A DNA stretch of 64,000 nt from Ligilactobacillus apodemi DSM 16634 = JCM 16172 (lineage in GTDB: Bacteria; Bacillota; Bacilli; Lactobacillales; Lactobacillaceae), in the NCBI RefSeq assembly GCF_001434405.1, contig NZ_AZFT01000053.1, forward strand, positions 846,294-910,293. Reading direction: 5' to 3'. The position numbers were made by a program, and so were the translations under genes. Shown here one piece after another: positions 18,331 through 27,844 of this stretch. The stretch's first letter is position 1, and the number at the start of each line of letters is the position of its first letter. The notes beneath the pieces were generated by a model. That model had not been told where the DNA came from. It made no database searches and was given only the letters and a program-made list of their open reading frames with translations.

Positions 18331-20991
18331 TTAAAGTTGTGCTTCTAATTGTGCGATTCGGTCATTAGTTGCACTTAATTTTTCACGGTAACCAGCTAAT
18401 TTTTCTTTTTCTTTTTCGACAACTTCAGCTGGAGCATTAGCTACAAAGCGTTCATTGCCGAGTTTCTTTTCACCACGAGTAACTTCAGCTTCTAGCTTCT
18501 TAGCTTCTTTTTGCAGACGTTTGATTTCTTCATTTAAGTCGATCAAATCAGCCAATGGTAGATATACTTCGGCCCCTGTGATCACAGATGTCATTGCCAA
18601 TGCTGGTGGCGTAACATCTGAAGCGATCACGAGTTCTTTTGGATGACAGAAACGTTCAATGTAATCTTTGTTATTTTCAAAGATTTCCTTAGTTGTTTCT
18701 GAAGTTGTCTTGATCAAAATATCAATTGCCGAAGACATTGGGGCGTTAACTTCGGCCCGGTTGTTACGCACAGCTTTGATCAATTCAATCAAATTATCCA
18801 TTTGAGCTTCCGCAGCTTGATCATCAAATTCTGCATGTTCCACTGGATAAGCTGCTGTAACTAAAGATTCACCTTCATGAGGCATTTCGAGCCAAATTTG
18901 TTCGGTGACAAATGGCATGATCGGGTGTAAGAGACGAAGCGTTTGATCTAAAACGTAGCACAAAATATTTTGGGTATTTTGTTTTAATTTTTGATCTTCA
19001 CTTGTCAAGTTTTCCTTCGCCATTTCGATGTACCAGTCACAAAAATCATTCCAAATGAAATTGTACAAGGCACGACCAGCTTCACCAAATTCAAAGTTAT
19101 CAAAGAAGCGTGTCACGTCTTTAACGGTGTCATTTAAGCGACTTAAGATCCACTTATCAGCTAATTGCCATTCTGCTTTAGGTGGTAAAGTAGCTGTGGT
19201 ATCGTCATCAAGGTTCATGATCACAAAACGACTTGCATTCCAGATCTTGTTGATAAAGTTCCACGCAGCATCCATCTTAGTATAAGAGAAGCGCACATCT
19301 TGACCCGGAGTAGAACCGTTAGATAAGAACCAACGTAAAGCGTCAGCCCCATATTTATCGATAACATCCATTGGATCGATCCCGTTACCAAGTGATTTAC
19401 TCATCTTACGCCCTTGTTCATCGCGGATCAAACCGTGGATCAAGACGTTCTTAAACGGACGACGCCCTGTAAATTCAACACTTTGGAAGATCATCCGTGA
19501 AACCCAGAAGAAGATGATATCATATCCAGTAACTAATGTATTAGTTGGGAAGTAACGTTTAAAGTCCGGTGCTTGTGTATCTGGCCAACCCATCGTTGAA
19601 AATGGCCATAAAGCACTAGAGAACCATGTATCTAATACGTCTGGATCTTGTTCCCAATTTTCAATATCAGCTGGAGCTTCTTCACCAACATAAGTTTCAC
19701 CAGTTTCTTTATTGTACCAAGCTGGAATTTGGTGACCCCACCATAATTGCCGTGAAATTACCCAATCATGGACATTTTCCATCCATTGTGTAAAGGTCTT
19801 TTCAAAGCGTTCCGGAACAAAATCTACTCGATCAGCAGAATCTTGGTTTGCTAAAGCAGCTTCTGCTAATGGTTTCATTTTCACGAACCATTGCGTTGAA
19901 AGACGAGCTTCAACTGGGACACCTGTTCTTTCTGAGTGACCAACACTATGCGTAATCTTTTCGATGTTTAGCATGTAGCCTTGATCTTCAAGATCTTTAA
20001 CGATCGCTTTACGAGCGTCAAAACGATCCATACCATTATATTTGCCGGCACGTTCGTTCATCGTCCCATCATCGTTCATCGTATTGATCCGTTCAAGATC
20101 ATGACGGTTACCAACTTCAAAGTCGTTAGGGTCATGTGCTGGCGTGATCTTCACCATCCCAGTCCCAAATTCAGGATCAACGTATTGATCAGCAATAATT
20201 GGGATATGACGTCCTTGTAATGGTAAGAGCACTTCTTTACCAACAAGGTCTTTATAACGTTCATCTTTTGGATTAACAGCTACCGCTACGTCACCCATCA
20301 TCGTCTCTGGACGAGTCGTTGCAATTTCAATATAATCTTTGCCGTTAAATGTCGTACCATCAACGAATGGGTATTTCACGTGATAAAAGGCACCTTCATC
20401 ATCTTGGTGGATAACTTCAATATCTGATAAAGCTGTGCGTGCTTTAGGATCCCAGTTGATGATGTATTCACCACGATAGATTAAGCCTTTTTCGTATAAT
20501 TTTACAAAGACCCGTCTAACGGCTTTAGATAAACCTTCATCTAAAGTAAAGCGTTCCCGGTCATAATCTAAAGATAGACCTAATTTAGCCCATTGTGCAT
20601 GGATAATGTCGGCATATTCGCCTTTCCATTCCCAAACTTTATCAATGAATTTTTCCCGACCTAAGTCATAGCGAGAGATCCCTTCTTCAGCTAAACGCGC
20701 TTCAACCTTAGCTTGCGTTGCGATCCCAGCATGATCCATCCCTGGAAGCCATAAAGTATCGAATCCTTGCATCCGTTTTTGACGGATCAACATATCTTGT
20801 AACGTAGTATCCCAAGCATGACCTAAGTGCAACTTCCCAGTTACGTTTGGTGGTGGGATCACGATCGAATATGGTTTGGCGTTTTTATCGCCGCTTGGTT
20901 TAAATAGGCCTGCATCGACCCATTTTTGATAACGACCAGGTTCAACTTGACTTGGATCGTATTTAGTAGACATCTCTATTTCACGTGCCAT
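18331..20991 (-). CDS. valS: Valyl-tRNA synthetase
   Basis: Charges tRNA-Val with valine and hydrolyses mischarged Thr through its editing domain. About 886 aa, class I type. The HIGH signature is [15 protein letters not shown] at about 42-56, KMSKS is at about 525, and the C-terminal coiled-coil tRNA arm covers the last 65 residues (Glu/Lys/Ala-rich). The start at 20991 ([12 protein letters not shown]) is chosen because AGGAAAGG is about nine bases upstream; an ATG six bases earlier is too close, and the longer open frame to 21075 runs into the T-box terminator. Expression is controlled by the upstream T-box. Confidence 0.97.
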   Translation of the reverse strand: MAREIEMSTKYDPSQVEPGRYQKWVDAGLFKPSGDKNAKPYSIVIPPPNVTGKLHLGHAWDTTLQDMLIRQKRMQGFDTLWLPGMDHAGIATQAKVEARLAEEGISRYDLGREKFIDKVWEWKGEYADIIHAQWAKLGLSLDYDRERFTLDEGLSKAVRRVFVKLYEKGLIYRGEYIINWDPKARTALSDIEVIHQDDEGAFYHVKYPFVDGTTFNGKDYIEIATTRPETMMGDVAVAVNPKDERYKDLVGKEVLLPLQGRHIPIIADQYVDPEFGTGMVKITPAHDPNDFEVGNRHDLERINTMNDDGTMNERAGKYNGMDRFDARKAIVKDLEDQGYMLNIEKITHSVGHSERTGVPVEARLSTQWFVKMKPLAEAALANQDSADRVDFVPERFEKTFTQWMENVHDWVISRQLWWGHQIPAWYNKETGETYVGEEAPADIENWEQDPDVLDTWFSSALWPFSTMGWPDTQAPDFKRYFPTNTLVTGYDIIFFWVSRMIFQSVEFTGRRPFKNVLIHGLIRDEQGRKMSKSLGNGIDPMDVIDKYGADALRWFLSNGSTPGQDVRFSYTKMDAAWNFINKIWNASRFVIMNLDDDTTATLPPKAEWQLADKWILSRLNDTVKDVTRFFDNFEFGEAGRALYNFIWNDFCDWYIEMAKENLTSEDQKLKQNTQNILCYVLDQTLRLLHPIMPFVTEQIWLEMPHEGESLVTAAYPVEHAEFDDQAAEAQMDNLIELIKAVRNNRAEVNAPMSSAIDILIKTTSETTKEIFENNKDYIERFCHPKELVIASDVTPPALAMTSVITGAEVYLPLADLIDLNEEIKRLQKEAKKLEAEVTRGEKKLGNERFVANAPAEVVEKEKEKLAGYREKLSATNDRIAQLEAQL

Positions 20992-21029
20992 TTTCATCTT
21001 CCTTTCCTTATTTGACCGGTTTTCTAGAC

Positions 21030-21240
21030 AAAAAAGCACTGCCATCCGCTTAGGACGACAGTGCCGTGGTACCACCTAAATTGGGCTTTTATCCCCTCTT
21101 TGATCTGCGTTAACGAATAGATATCCGGTCTTACTTACTAAAAATTTCAGTAGGACAGCTCCCAAGCTACTCTTTGACCAACTGCTAAAGCGTTGCACCG
21201 ACCCGCTTCTCTCTAAAAACAGTCCCTGGTCAAATCCTCT
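21030..21240 (-). promoter_or_regulatory. T-box riboswitch controlling valS
   Basis: Leftward leader with the T-box core AGGTGGTACCACGG (around 21063-21077). It is followed by a terminator hairpin (GCACTGTCGTCCTAAGCGG... GGCAGTGC then a T-tract, 21030-21066). The Stem I distal loop has GGTCGGTGCAACG, preceded by AGAGAG. A GUC valine codon followed by A (21176-21178) fits the specifier position. This is the standard tRNA-sensing control of a Firmicute aminoacyl-tRNA synthetase: uncharged tRNA-Val promotes read-through into valS. Confidence 0.92.
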
Positions 21241-21261
21241 TGTTCAAAGCTTATAAGTTGT

Positions 21262-21290
21262 ATTTTAGCCTTGAAATAAGGAAGCGTCAA
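21262..21290 (-). promoter_or_regulatory. Sigma-A promoter of valS
   Basis: Leftward -35 TTGACG (21285-21290) and -10 TAAAAT (21262-21267) with a 17-base spacer. It lies directly behind the thiI stop codon, whose last bases are at 21297. Confidence 0.75.
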
Positions 21291-21296
21291 GCAATT

Positions 21297-22514
21297 TTAT
21301 AGTAATTCCGCAAAATCAGCCTGCTTTTCATTCATAAATTCATCGCCGATCTTGATATCGGTAACTTGGATCCCTTCCATTGCACGAGCTAAAAGGCCAT
21401 CGATATCAAGGCGTTCTTCGTAATAACGTGCCTTATCGATCTTTGGCTTAGTTTTTGGTGCTGGTGGAGCAAAAATCGTGCAGCAATCTTCAAATGGTTG
21501 GATCGATAAATCAAATGTATCGATATCTTGTGCGATCTTAATGATCTCATTTTTATCCATCGAAACCACTGGACGTAAAACTGGCATCGTAGTCACATCA
21601 TTGATGGCAGCCATACTTTCCAAGGTTTGTGAAGCGACTTGCCCTAAAGCTTCACCGTTAAAGATCGCTAAACCATTCCGCTTTTTAGCAATCATTTCAC
21701 TTAACCGTAACATAAAACGCCGTTGGATGGTCATCAAATAGCCTGATGGGACTTTTTCTTTAATCGTTTCTTGGATCTCCGTAAACGGTACGGCGATAAA
21801 TTGGATCTTCCCGACATATGGTGTCAATTTAGCCGTTAATTCTTTGGCTTTATTTAAAGCTTGTTCACTAGTATAAGGTGGACTAAAGAAATGAACCATT
21901 TCAATATCTACCCCACGTTTCATTGCTAAATAACCTGCAACCGGAGAATCGATCCCACCTGAAAGCATCAACATTGCTTTACCAGCCGTTCCAACTGGCA
22001 AACCACCTGCACCATCAATCGTTTCATGTGATAAATAGATCCCATTAGCCCGAACTTCAACGCGCAAGATCATATCAGGTTCTTTCATCTTGACCTTGAT
22101 GCCAGGAACGGTCTTTAAGATATGACCACCTAACATGTCATTTAATTCGTTAGTATCGTATTTAAAATGGTGGTCAGAACGACGTGTGTTGATCTTAAAG
22201 GTCATTCCTTCATGAAATTTTTCGGCAACCATTTGTGTAATAACTTCTTTAACCGCTTCAATATCGCGTTCGACCCGAATCGAAGGTGAAAAGTTTTGAA
22301 TCCCAAATACTTGCTTTAAGCGTGCCATCACTTTAGTTGAATCTTCGCCATTCAATTGAATATGCATGCGATCACGGTGGGCTTTGACCACAAGTTTAGG
22401 GAAATCATGCATTGCTTGACGCACATTGAAACCTAAACGATCAATGAAATTACGTCTATTTTTTCCTTTAGTTGAAAGTTCGCCGTAACGAACCATAATT
22501 TCTGTATATTGCAT
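21297..22514 (-). CDS. thiI: tRNA 4-thiouridine synthase ThiI
   Basis: Transfers sulfur to U8 of tRNA (and in some species feeds thiazole synthesis). The 405-aa protein has an N-terminal ferredoxin-like/THUMP region (about 1-165) and an adenylating PP-loop [19 protein letters not shown] at about 183-201. The C-terminal rhodanese domain of the E. coli enzyme is absent, as is normal for Firmicutes, where a dedicated NifS-type desulfurase supplies persulfide. That desulfurase is the gene 19 bases upstream. Confidence 0.96.
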   Translation of the reverse strand: MQYTEIMVRYGELSTKGKNRRNFIDRLGFNVRQAMHDFPKLVVKAHRDRMHIQLNGEDSTKVMARLKQVFGIQNFSPSIRVERDIEAVKEVITQMVAEKFHEGMTFKINTRRSDHHFKYDTNELNDMLGGHILKTVPGIKVKMKEPDMILRVEVRANGIYLSHETIDGAGGLPVGTAGKAMLMLSGGIDSPVAGYLAMKRGVDIEMVHFFSPPYTSEQALNKAKELTAKLTPYVGKIQFIAVPFTEIQETIKEKVPSGYLMTIQRRFMLRLSEMIAKKRNGLAIFNGEALGQVASQTLESMAAINDVTTMPVLRPVVSMDKNEIIKIAQDIDTFDLSIQPFEDCCTIFAPPAPKTKPKIDKARYYEERLDIDGLLARAMEGIQVTDIKIGDEFMNEKQADFAELL

Positions 22515-22533
22515 CTTGTTTCCTTTCCTTTAA

Positions 22534-23682
22534 CTAAGAATTGATCTTTAAGAATTTTTGATAGATATCATCGAAAATACGGTTGAATTCTGTTGCTTCC
22601 GCTAGCGTGTTATTTTCGTCTAAACTTACCCGAACAGCTGAAGTAGCAATTTTATCATCAATTTGCATGGCGTGTAAAGTCGAGGAGACTTGACCTTTTT
22701 TCGAAGAACAAGCACTAGTCGTTGAAATAAAGACACCTTGATCTTCAAACGCATGGACGATCGTTTCGCCACGTACTCCTTCGATTGCAAAGCACAAGAT
22801 ATGAGGGGCAAATTTATCTCCTAATTCTGAAAAGATCGTAACTTTTTCAAATTTTTGTAAATGATCATAGATTTTTTCACGAATTGCTTGTTCGTGGGCA
22901 ACGTTGTTAGTTTCATTTTCTAATAACAACCGTAAAGCCTTCGCCATCGCAGCGATCGCAGGTAAATTTTCCGTACTGCTCCGCAAGTTTTGTTCTTGTC
23001 CGCCACCCGAAAGTAAGGGGGCTAACTTTCGACCAGCTTTTTTATACAAGAAACCGACGCCACGTGGTGCATGAAATTTATGCCCTGAAAAAGTAACGAG
23101 GTCGACTCTTTCATCCATGATCAAGTCAGTTAAGCCTTTACCCACTGCTTGAACTGCATCAACGTGAAAATGCACTTTAGGATGATCTTTTAGCACTTCG
23201 GCGATTTCTTTGATCGGTTGGATCGCACCGATCTCGTTATTGACAGCCATGACCGAAACTAAGATCGTATCTTTACGTAAAGCATTCTTTAAGTCAGCCA
23301 CCGAGATTTGACCGTGCTTATCTACTGGCAGATAAGTCACTTCAAAGCCTAACTTTTCAAGTTGTTTCATTGAATTGATCACCGCTGGATGTTCGACCAT
23401 CGTTGTGATCAAATGTTTGCCATAAATACCTTTTTCGATCGCAGTCCCTTTAATCGCCCAGTTATCACCTTCAGTACCACCACTAGTAAAGAAGATCTCT
23501 TCTTTTTGACAGCCAAGTAAATTAGCGATTTGTGTGCGTGATTGCTCTAATAAATTGTAGGCATTTTCACCCATTTTATGCAAAGATGACGGGTTGCCCC
23601 AGATGCTTTCACTTACTTTATCATAAGTGCTCAAAACATCAGGATGGACCTTGGTCGTTGCGCTATTATCAAAATATATCAT
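22534..23682 (-). CDS. Cysteine desulfurase (NifS/IscS family), ThiI partner
   Basis: PLP enzyme that takes sulfur from cysteine and passes it as a persulfide, here most likely to ThiI. It is 382 aa. The PLP-lysine site is TFSGHKFHAPRGVGF (Lys about 202). The active-site Cys lies in a flexible loop, TTSACSSKKG near 325. Loop sequence and pairing with thiI point to tRNA thiolation (NifZ-like in Bacillus) rather than iron-sulfur cluster assembly, for which sufS is present elsewhere in the window. Confidence 0.94.
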   Translation of the reverse strand: MIYFDNSATTKVHPDVLSTYDKVSESIWGNPSSLHKMGENAYNLLEQSRTQIANLLGCQKEEIFFTSGGTEGDNWAIKGTAIEKGIYGKHLITTMVEHPAVINSMKQLEKLGFEVTYLPVDKHGQISVADLKNALRKDTILVSVMAVNNEIGAIQPIKEIAEVLKDHPKVHFHVDAVQAVGKGLTDLIMDERVDLVTFSGHKFHAPRGVGFLYKKAGRKLAPLLSGGGQEQNLRSSTENLPAIAAMAKALRLLLENETNNVAHEQAIREKIYDHLQKFEKVTIFSELGDKFAPHILCFAIEGVRGETIVHAFEDQGVFISTTSACSSKKGQVSSTLHAMQIDDKIATSAVRVSLDENNTLAEATEFNRIFDDIYQKFLKINS

Positions 23683-23768
23683 TAATAATGAACCCTCTTT
23701 AAATTTTTTACTTACTTATTGTAATTTATAACTCGTAAAATCACAACTAAATTTGCCACTACAAATTA

Positions 23769-23810
23769 TAAGGACTAAAGCCTTGTGATGCAACTTGGCT
23801 TTAGTCCTTA
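23769..23810. repeat. 14-bp perfect inverted repeat between ezrA and the desulfurase gene
   Basis: Arms TAAGGACTAAAGCC (23769-23782) and GGCTTTAGTCCTTA (23797-23810) flank a 14-base spacer. Both genes read leftward and the repeat lies about 30 bases past the ezrA stop. It lacks a run of T on either side, so it is a poor classical terminator; it may still end or stabilise the ezrA transcript. Confidence 0.7.
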
Positions 23811-23840
23811 AGCTCAATAATTTAATTATTCTCCTAGTTA

Positions 23841-25553
23841 TTAACTAACAACGCGACGTTTGCTACCTTCCTTGTAGTCATTTTCGATCCGTTTATAGCA
23901 ACCTGGTTCTACTGATTCTAACGCTTGGGAAATAATATCAAGTGCGCCTACATAATCATAGTCCCGATTGAACAGATCATATGCATGTTGATATGCCGAT
24001 GCTACTTCAGGATAGCGGGAACGATAGCGGTTAGCATATTGCAACATTTCTTCAGTTAAAGCCGAGCTATCAATGATCTCTTGGGTCTTTTGGGCTAAGA
24101 CATCCAAGTCAGATTGAGTATTGATCAATTCGCGGGCGATCTGTTCCATATTTAGTTGGATCTTATTTAAGTCACGATCTAAATTCTCGATCTCACGCCC
24201 AACTTTAAAGAAATATTCCACATACTCACTTGGTAAGCCTGGCAAGTTCAATAACTCGATCTCGCGTTTCAAACGATGGATATCATTATCGAAGCCTTGA
24301 ACGGCTGCTTGAGCTTCTTTTTCTTCTTCAAAGAGATCTGCGACACTATCACCGATTTCTTTTTGTTTTTCTTCGATTTTTTCCATGCTTTCTAAAACAG
24401 CAACTTGACGTTTTTGGATCTCAGAGTAAACAAGTGCCTCTTTATCTTTAGTTTCTAAATAAGCATCGAATTCTTTTTTGATTTTTTTAAGCTGTTCATT
24501 TAAAGTATGTGCTTCTTCAAGTTCATTGTGATTCAACGTATAGTTTTGACTCAAGCGGTCAAGCTCGATCAAAAGCTCTTTTTCTTGGGCTTGAGCGTGT
24601 TCCAAGAAATCAGCAAAGTGTTTTTCTTGGCGTTTTACTTTCAAGCGTGCGTTATACTCACGTTCCATTACATCATAAGCTTCATCAATCAAATCAGCCA
24701 GTTCTTTATCTGTGGCCTCTGCTCTAGAAACTTCAACTTGCTTTAAATTCTCTTCGTTTTCTTTGATCAAGTCTGCGATCGTCTTGAGTTGTTTTTCCAT
24801 ATCTTTAGGAAAACCATATTTTTCAGAACTCAATTGTTTAAATCCTGACTGTAATTCCTCAAGTTGTTCCGGAAAAACATTCTTTAAGTTGCGATAAACT
24901 GGCGGTAATTTCTTGAGCGCGATCTTCAAACTATGCGTCTTGGCTTGTAATTTTTCTAATAAAGAGCTTGATTTAGCGTAGTCCCCTTCTTCGGTAACTT
25001 TTGCATAATCATCAAAATCTTTTTCTAATCCCGCTAGATCAGCCTCTAATTTATCGATACTTGGGCCGTATGAAAAGTTCTTTGCTAAAAGTGTCTTTCT
25101 GATCGTTTGATATTCTTCTTTTAATTCGTTGATAGCTTTTTTATGCACTTCAGCGGTTTTCTTTAGCTCAACTAATTTTCGGTTTAATTGAGCATAACGC
25201 TCTTTTGCATTTTCGACTTGCAATTCTTTTTGCTTTAATTCGCCTGAAAGTTTGAAGAATTTATATTGCTGCAATTGTTCATGGATCTGATTCAAATATT
25301 CGGAAATTTCGGGCAATTGTTGGTTTATTAAAGCATGATAATCATGTTCAACTTGCTCGAATTCCGCTAAACTATCGCCTGAAAGCGGTAGTTCTCTTAC
25401 AGCTCTTAATTCTTCTTCTAGCGGTGAATCAATAATTTCTTCTATGCTGTTTTTAGCGTTTGCGATTCGCTCTTCACATGAGCGTTGAAAAAAGAGTACC
25501 GCTGCATAAATTGCGACTGCAATCAGTACAATTGCCACCAATACTACTACCAT
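23841..25553 (-). CDS. ezrA: Septation ring formation regulator EzrA
   Basis: Membrane-anchored, spectrin-like regulator of FtsZ rings. The 570-aa protein has a single N-terminal membrane span (about 1-22) with the bulk in the cytoplasm as five long helical/coiled-coil segments rich in Glu, Lys and Leu. The C-terminal patch YRSRYPEVASAYQHAY near 510 corresponds to the conserved EzrA QNR-region neighbourhood. Length and domain order match the family. It is separated from the downstream desulfurase by an inverted repeat, so it may be a single-gene unit. Confidence 0.95.
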   Translation of the reverse strand: MVVVLVAIVLIAVAIYAAVLFFQRSCEERIANAKNSIEEIIDSPLEEELRAVRELPLSGDSLAEFEQVEHDYHALINQQLPEISEYLNQIHEQLQQYKFFKLSGELKQKELQVENAKERYAQLNRKLVELKKTAEVHKKAINELKEEYQTIRKTLLAKNFSYGPSIDKLEADLAGLEKDFDDYAKVTEEGDYAKSSSLLEKLQAKTHSLKIALKKLPPVYRNLKNVFPEQLEELQSGFKQLSSEKYGFPKDMEKQLKTIADLIKENEENLKQVEVSRAEATDKELADLIDEAYDVMEREYNARLKVKRQEKHFADFLEHAQAQEKELLIELDRLSQNYTLNHNELEEAHTLNEQLKKIKKEFDAYLETKDKEALVYSEIQKRQVAVLESMEKIEEKQKEIGDSVADLFEEEKEAQAAVQGFDNDIHRLKREIELLNLPGLPSEYVEYFFKVGREIENLDRDLNKIQLNMEQIARELINTQSDLDVLAQKTQEIIDSSALTEEMLQYANRYRSRYPEVASAYQHAYDLFNRDYDYVGALDIISQALESVEPGCYKRIENDYKEGSKRRVVS

Positions 25554-25698
25554 CTACTGTCCCATCCTTTAAAATTGCTAGCTTAAAATTAATTACTTGC
25601 CATCTTTGACAAATGCGTATAAAATCTAAAGCTAATTATATCATAGTTGTTAATTTTGATACACTATAAAACGCTATATTTAAATAGGAGGTATTTCC

Positions 25699-26142
25699 TT
25701 GTCACTTTTAGCTGCACAAATTGATGCTTTATTAGAAAATGAAACTAACTTGATCGCTAACCTTTCAAACGCTTCGGCTTTATTAAATGATTCTTTAGCT
25801 GATATCAACTGGGTCGGCTTTTATCTGTATGATCCCCAAACCGATCAACTTGATCTAGGGCCATTCCAAGGTAAAGTTGCTTGCATGCATATCCAAAATG
25901 GAGTTGGCGTTTGCGGGACAGCCTTAAAAGAAAATAAAGTTTTGCGCGTTGCAAACGTTCATGAATTTGCAGGCCACATTGCCTGTGATAGTGCTTCAAA
26001 TTCTGAAATCGTCTTTCCGTTAGTTAAAGATGGAGAGATTCTTGGTGTTTTAGACATTGATTCACCTAAGCTTGACCGCTTTAGCGCCGAAGATGAACAG
26101 AAATTAAGCGCCTTTGTTGAAGCTTTACTCAAACATCTTTAA
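25699..26142 (+). CDS. Free methionine-(R)-sulfoxide reductase (GAF-domain fRMsr)
   Basis: Reduces free Met-R-sulfoxide, an oxidative-stress repair reaction. It is a single GAF domain of 147 aa. All three family cysteines are present, Cys62 (VACMHI), Cys72 (GVCGTA) and Cys96 (IACDSASNSEIVFPL), so it should be catalytically complete. The TTG at 25699 is supported by a perfect AGGAGGT (25686-25692) at six bases. It is transcribed divergently from ezrA. The name msrC is used for the E. coli enzyme. Confidence 0.93.
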   Translation: MSLLAAQIDALLENETNLIANLSNASALLNDSLADINWVGFYLYDPQTDQLDLGPFQGKVACMHIQNGVGVCGTALKENKVLRVANVHEFAGHIACDSASNSEIVFPLVKDGEILGVLDIDSPKLDRFSAEDEQKLSAFVEALLKHL

Positions 26143-26204
26143 TAACATCCCCTATTTCTCGTGTAAAAATTAGGGGGATCAAAATAGTTTAGGGGGTAGT
26201 TTTT

Positions 26205-26759
26205 ATGGATAAAAATTTAACAGGATTTACTAACATCCAAAAACTTGATCCAGACATTATCGTTGATTTAAAGTACGCTACGACAGATAATTTTACGGGT
26301 CAAGTGATCTATAACTTTACCACTGCGATCGCACGTACGGGAACCGCACAAAAGTTAGCGCATGCCAGTCAGCTGGTTAAACAGCAAGGCTACCGGCTTA
26401 AAGTCTGGGATGCCTATCGTCCGGTATCCGCTCAAAAAAGACTTTTTGAAGTCTATCCTGACCCTAACTTTGTGGCCCAACCAGATCCCAATTTTAGCCA
26501 TCAAAAAGGCGTGACCTTTGATTTGACTTTGATTGACCAAGACGGTCAAGAACTCCCGATGCCCACGGCTTTTGATGACTTTTCTGCCGCTGCTAGCCGC
26601 AAAGCAGCTCCTTTATCTGCGGCAGCCAAATATTATCACATTTTAAATGATGCGATGCTTGAAGCGGGGTTTGTCGGCTATGAAAACGAATGGTGGGACT
26701 ATCGCGATAGCCAAATGGATGAATATGGACCACTAACAGCTGACCCTAATGATTACTAA
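26205..26759 (+). CDS. VanX-family D-alanyl-D-alanine dipeptidase with an altered zinc-ligand position
   Basis: M15D-type zinc dipeptidase family; members cleave D-Ala-D-Ala and so favour D-Ala-D-Lac-ended wall precursors. The 184-aa protein aligns by eye with VanX: DAYRP (Arg72, transition-state Arg), SHQKGVTFD (His99 and Asp106, seven apart like VanX His116/Asp123) and EWW at 162-164 (base Glu). The third zinc ligand, His184 in VanX (EWWH), is Asp165 here (EWWD, codon GAC). Asp can bind zinc, so activity is not excluded. No signal peptide, so cytoplasmic. Start ATG 26205 is preceded by GGGGGTAG. The Phe-type Ddl at 36115 fits a D-Lac pathway. Confidence 0.88.
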   Translation: MDKNLTGFTNIQKLDPDIIVDLKYATTDNFTGQVIYNFTTAIARTGTAQKLAHASQLVKQQGYRLKVWDAYRPVSAQKRLFEVYPDPNFVAQPDPNFSHQKGVTFDLTLIDQDGQELPMPTAFDDFSAAASRKAAPLSAAAKYYHILNDAMLEAGFVGYENEWWDYRDSQMDEYGPLTADPNDY

Positions 26760-26787
26760 AAAAGAGACTGGTTTTCAGTCTCTTTTT
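26757..26787. terminator. Bidirectional terminator
   Basis: AAAAAGAGACTG / CAGTCTCTTTTTA hairpin with a four-to-five-base loop between the converging dipeptidase (+) and deacetylase (-) genes. Confidence 0.85.
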
Positions 26788-26789
26788 AT

Positions 26790-27569
26790 TTAGCTCGCTG
26801 TTTTTACTAACTCACTAAAGCCAAGTTCTGACATTCCCAGAACAACTCGTTGTCGATGCAATTGATACATTCCTTGGTCCTTAGTAGCTAATCCTGGATG
26901 CGTCGTTAGCCCTAAATCGTAGCCAGCTTGCTTAGCCAATTCCGGTGTTTGTTCGCTGTAGCGTCCCACAGGATAAATAACTAGTCTAGTCTTTTGGTGA
27001 AAATTTTCATCTAACCACTGCTTAGAAGCCGTTAACTCCTCCAACTGGGCTTTGGCTGAGAGTTGGTTTAATTCGAAATGATTGACCGTATGGCTAACTA
27101 AACTGATCAACTTACTTTTCTTTAATTTTTTTAATTGCGCACTTGTCAACATATCTGGCGTATCGATCTTACTGGTGATAATCCCGATGGTTGCTTTAAG
27201 ATGATATTTTTTTAAGATCGGATAGGCCGCCGTATAATTATTAGCATAACCATCATCAAAAGTCAGCATGACGACTTTTTTATCTTGTGGTAATTTATTT
27301 TTGCTAAAGGCATGATAAACTTCTGCTGGAGTTAAGGTGACATACCCTTGCTCATGCAAATATTTCATCTGCTCAGCAAACTCATTTTCTGGCACACATA
27401 AACTGTTTCCCGGGCGCGTTTCAATACTGTGGTACATTAAGATCGGAATTTTTACCGGTTGAGCTTGGGTCACCCACTTAGTTTTACTCTTGGCTGCATT
27501 TACTGAGACCACTGAAAATAAAAGTCCTAAAATAATCCCTAACATAACCCCATGGTATTTTTTTAACAT
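26790..27569 (-). CDS. Exported polysaccharide deacetylase (NodB domain)
   Basis: CE4-type metal-dependent deacetylase, probably acting on cell-wall or surface glycans outside the membrane. About 259 aa with an N-terminal signal/anchor (MLKKYHGVMLGIILGLL). The NodB motifs are visible: ILMYHSIE near 48, TFDDGYANN near 107 (catalytic and metal Asp), SHTVNH near 165 (metal His) and VIYPVGRYS. The start at 27569 is preferred because GGGGGA is five bases upstream; a longer frame to 27626 has no such site. It reads against the dipeptidase and diverges from rpsD. Confidence 0.88.
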   Translation of the reverse strand: MLKKYHGVMLGIILGLLFSVVSVNAAKSKTKWVTQAQPVKIPILMYHSIETRPGNSLCVPENEFAEQMKYLHEQGYVTLTPAEVYHAFSKNKLPQDKKVVMLTFDDGYANNYTAAYPILKKYHLKATIGIITSKIDTPDMLTSAQLKKLKKSKLISLVSHTVNHFELNQLSAKAQLEELTASKQWLDENFHQKTRLVIYPVGRYSEQTPELAKQAGYDLGLTTHPGLATKDQGMYQLHRQRVVLGMSELGFSELVKTAS

Positions 27570-27643
27570 TTTTATCCCCCATTTCAATACAATCATTTTA
27601 AGCACTAAAAAAGTAAAGTACAACAAAAACTTTTTCAGTTAAG

Positions 27644-27672
27644 TTGACACAGCTCAAAAAAATTGCTAAAAT
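27644..27672 (+). promoter_or_regulatory. Sigma-A promoter of rpsD
   Basis: -35 TTGACA (27644-27649), 17-base spacer, -10 TAAAAT (27667-27672). It is a strong consensus promoter, as expected for a ribosomal protein gene, and leaves a leader of about 165 bases. Confidence 0.85.
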
Positions 27673-27679
27673 GGCGTTT

Positions 27680-27818
27680 GTGTAAAATAATGCAGCAGTG
27701 AGCGGTAAGCTCGTCAACATTTTATTGCCAATTAGGTTCGATCAGTACCCCTTCGGCTGCAAGGGTGAAAATCGCAAAATAAAATGCACGAATACTAAAC
27801 TCACACATTATTTTACTC
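27680..27818 (+). promoter_or_regulatory. Structured rpsD leader (ribosomal S4 leader-type autoregulatory RNA)
   Basis: The leader between promoter and rpsD folds by long-range pairing. GTAAAATAATG (27682-27692) is fully complementary to CATTATTTTAC (27806-27816). Inside it CATTTTATT (27718-27726) pairs with AATAAAATG (27778-27786), and GAGC/GCTC forms a small hairpin near 27700. In Firmicutes S4 binds a pseudoknotted leader of its own mRNA and represses translation. Position and nested helices fit that element, but I cannot check it against the covariance model. Confidence 0.6.
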
Positions 27819-27844
27819 CAAATAAATCATTGGAGGAATTTTTA

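Noticed and set aside
21000-21075. A 28-residue N-terminal extension of ValS with an upstream ATG
   Set aside because: It runs into the T-box terminator hairpin, has no ribosome-binding site, and the family start is the later MAREIEM/MSTKYDP region.
24230-24897. Several plus-strand open frames opposite ezrA
   Set aside because: They are shadows of the coiled-coil gene: low-complexity translations, no ribosome-binding sites, fully inside a clear CDS.
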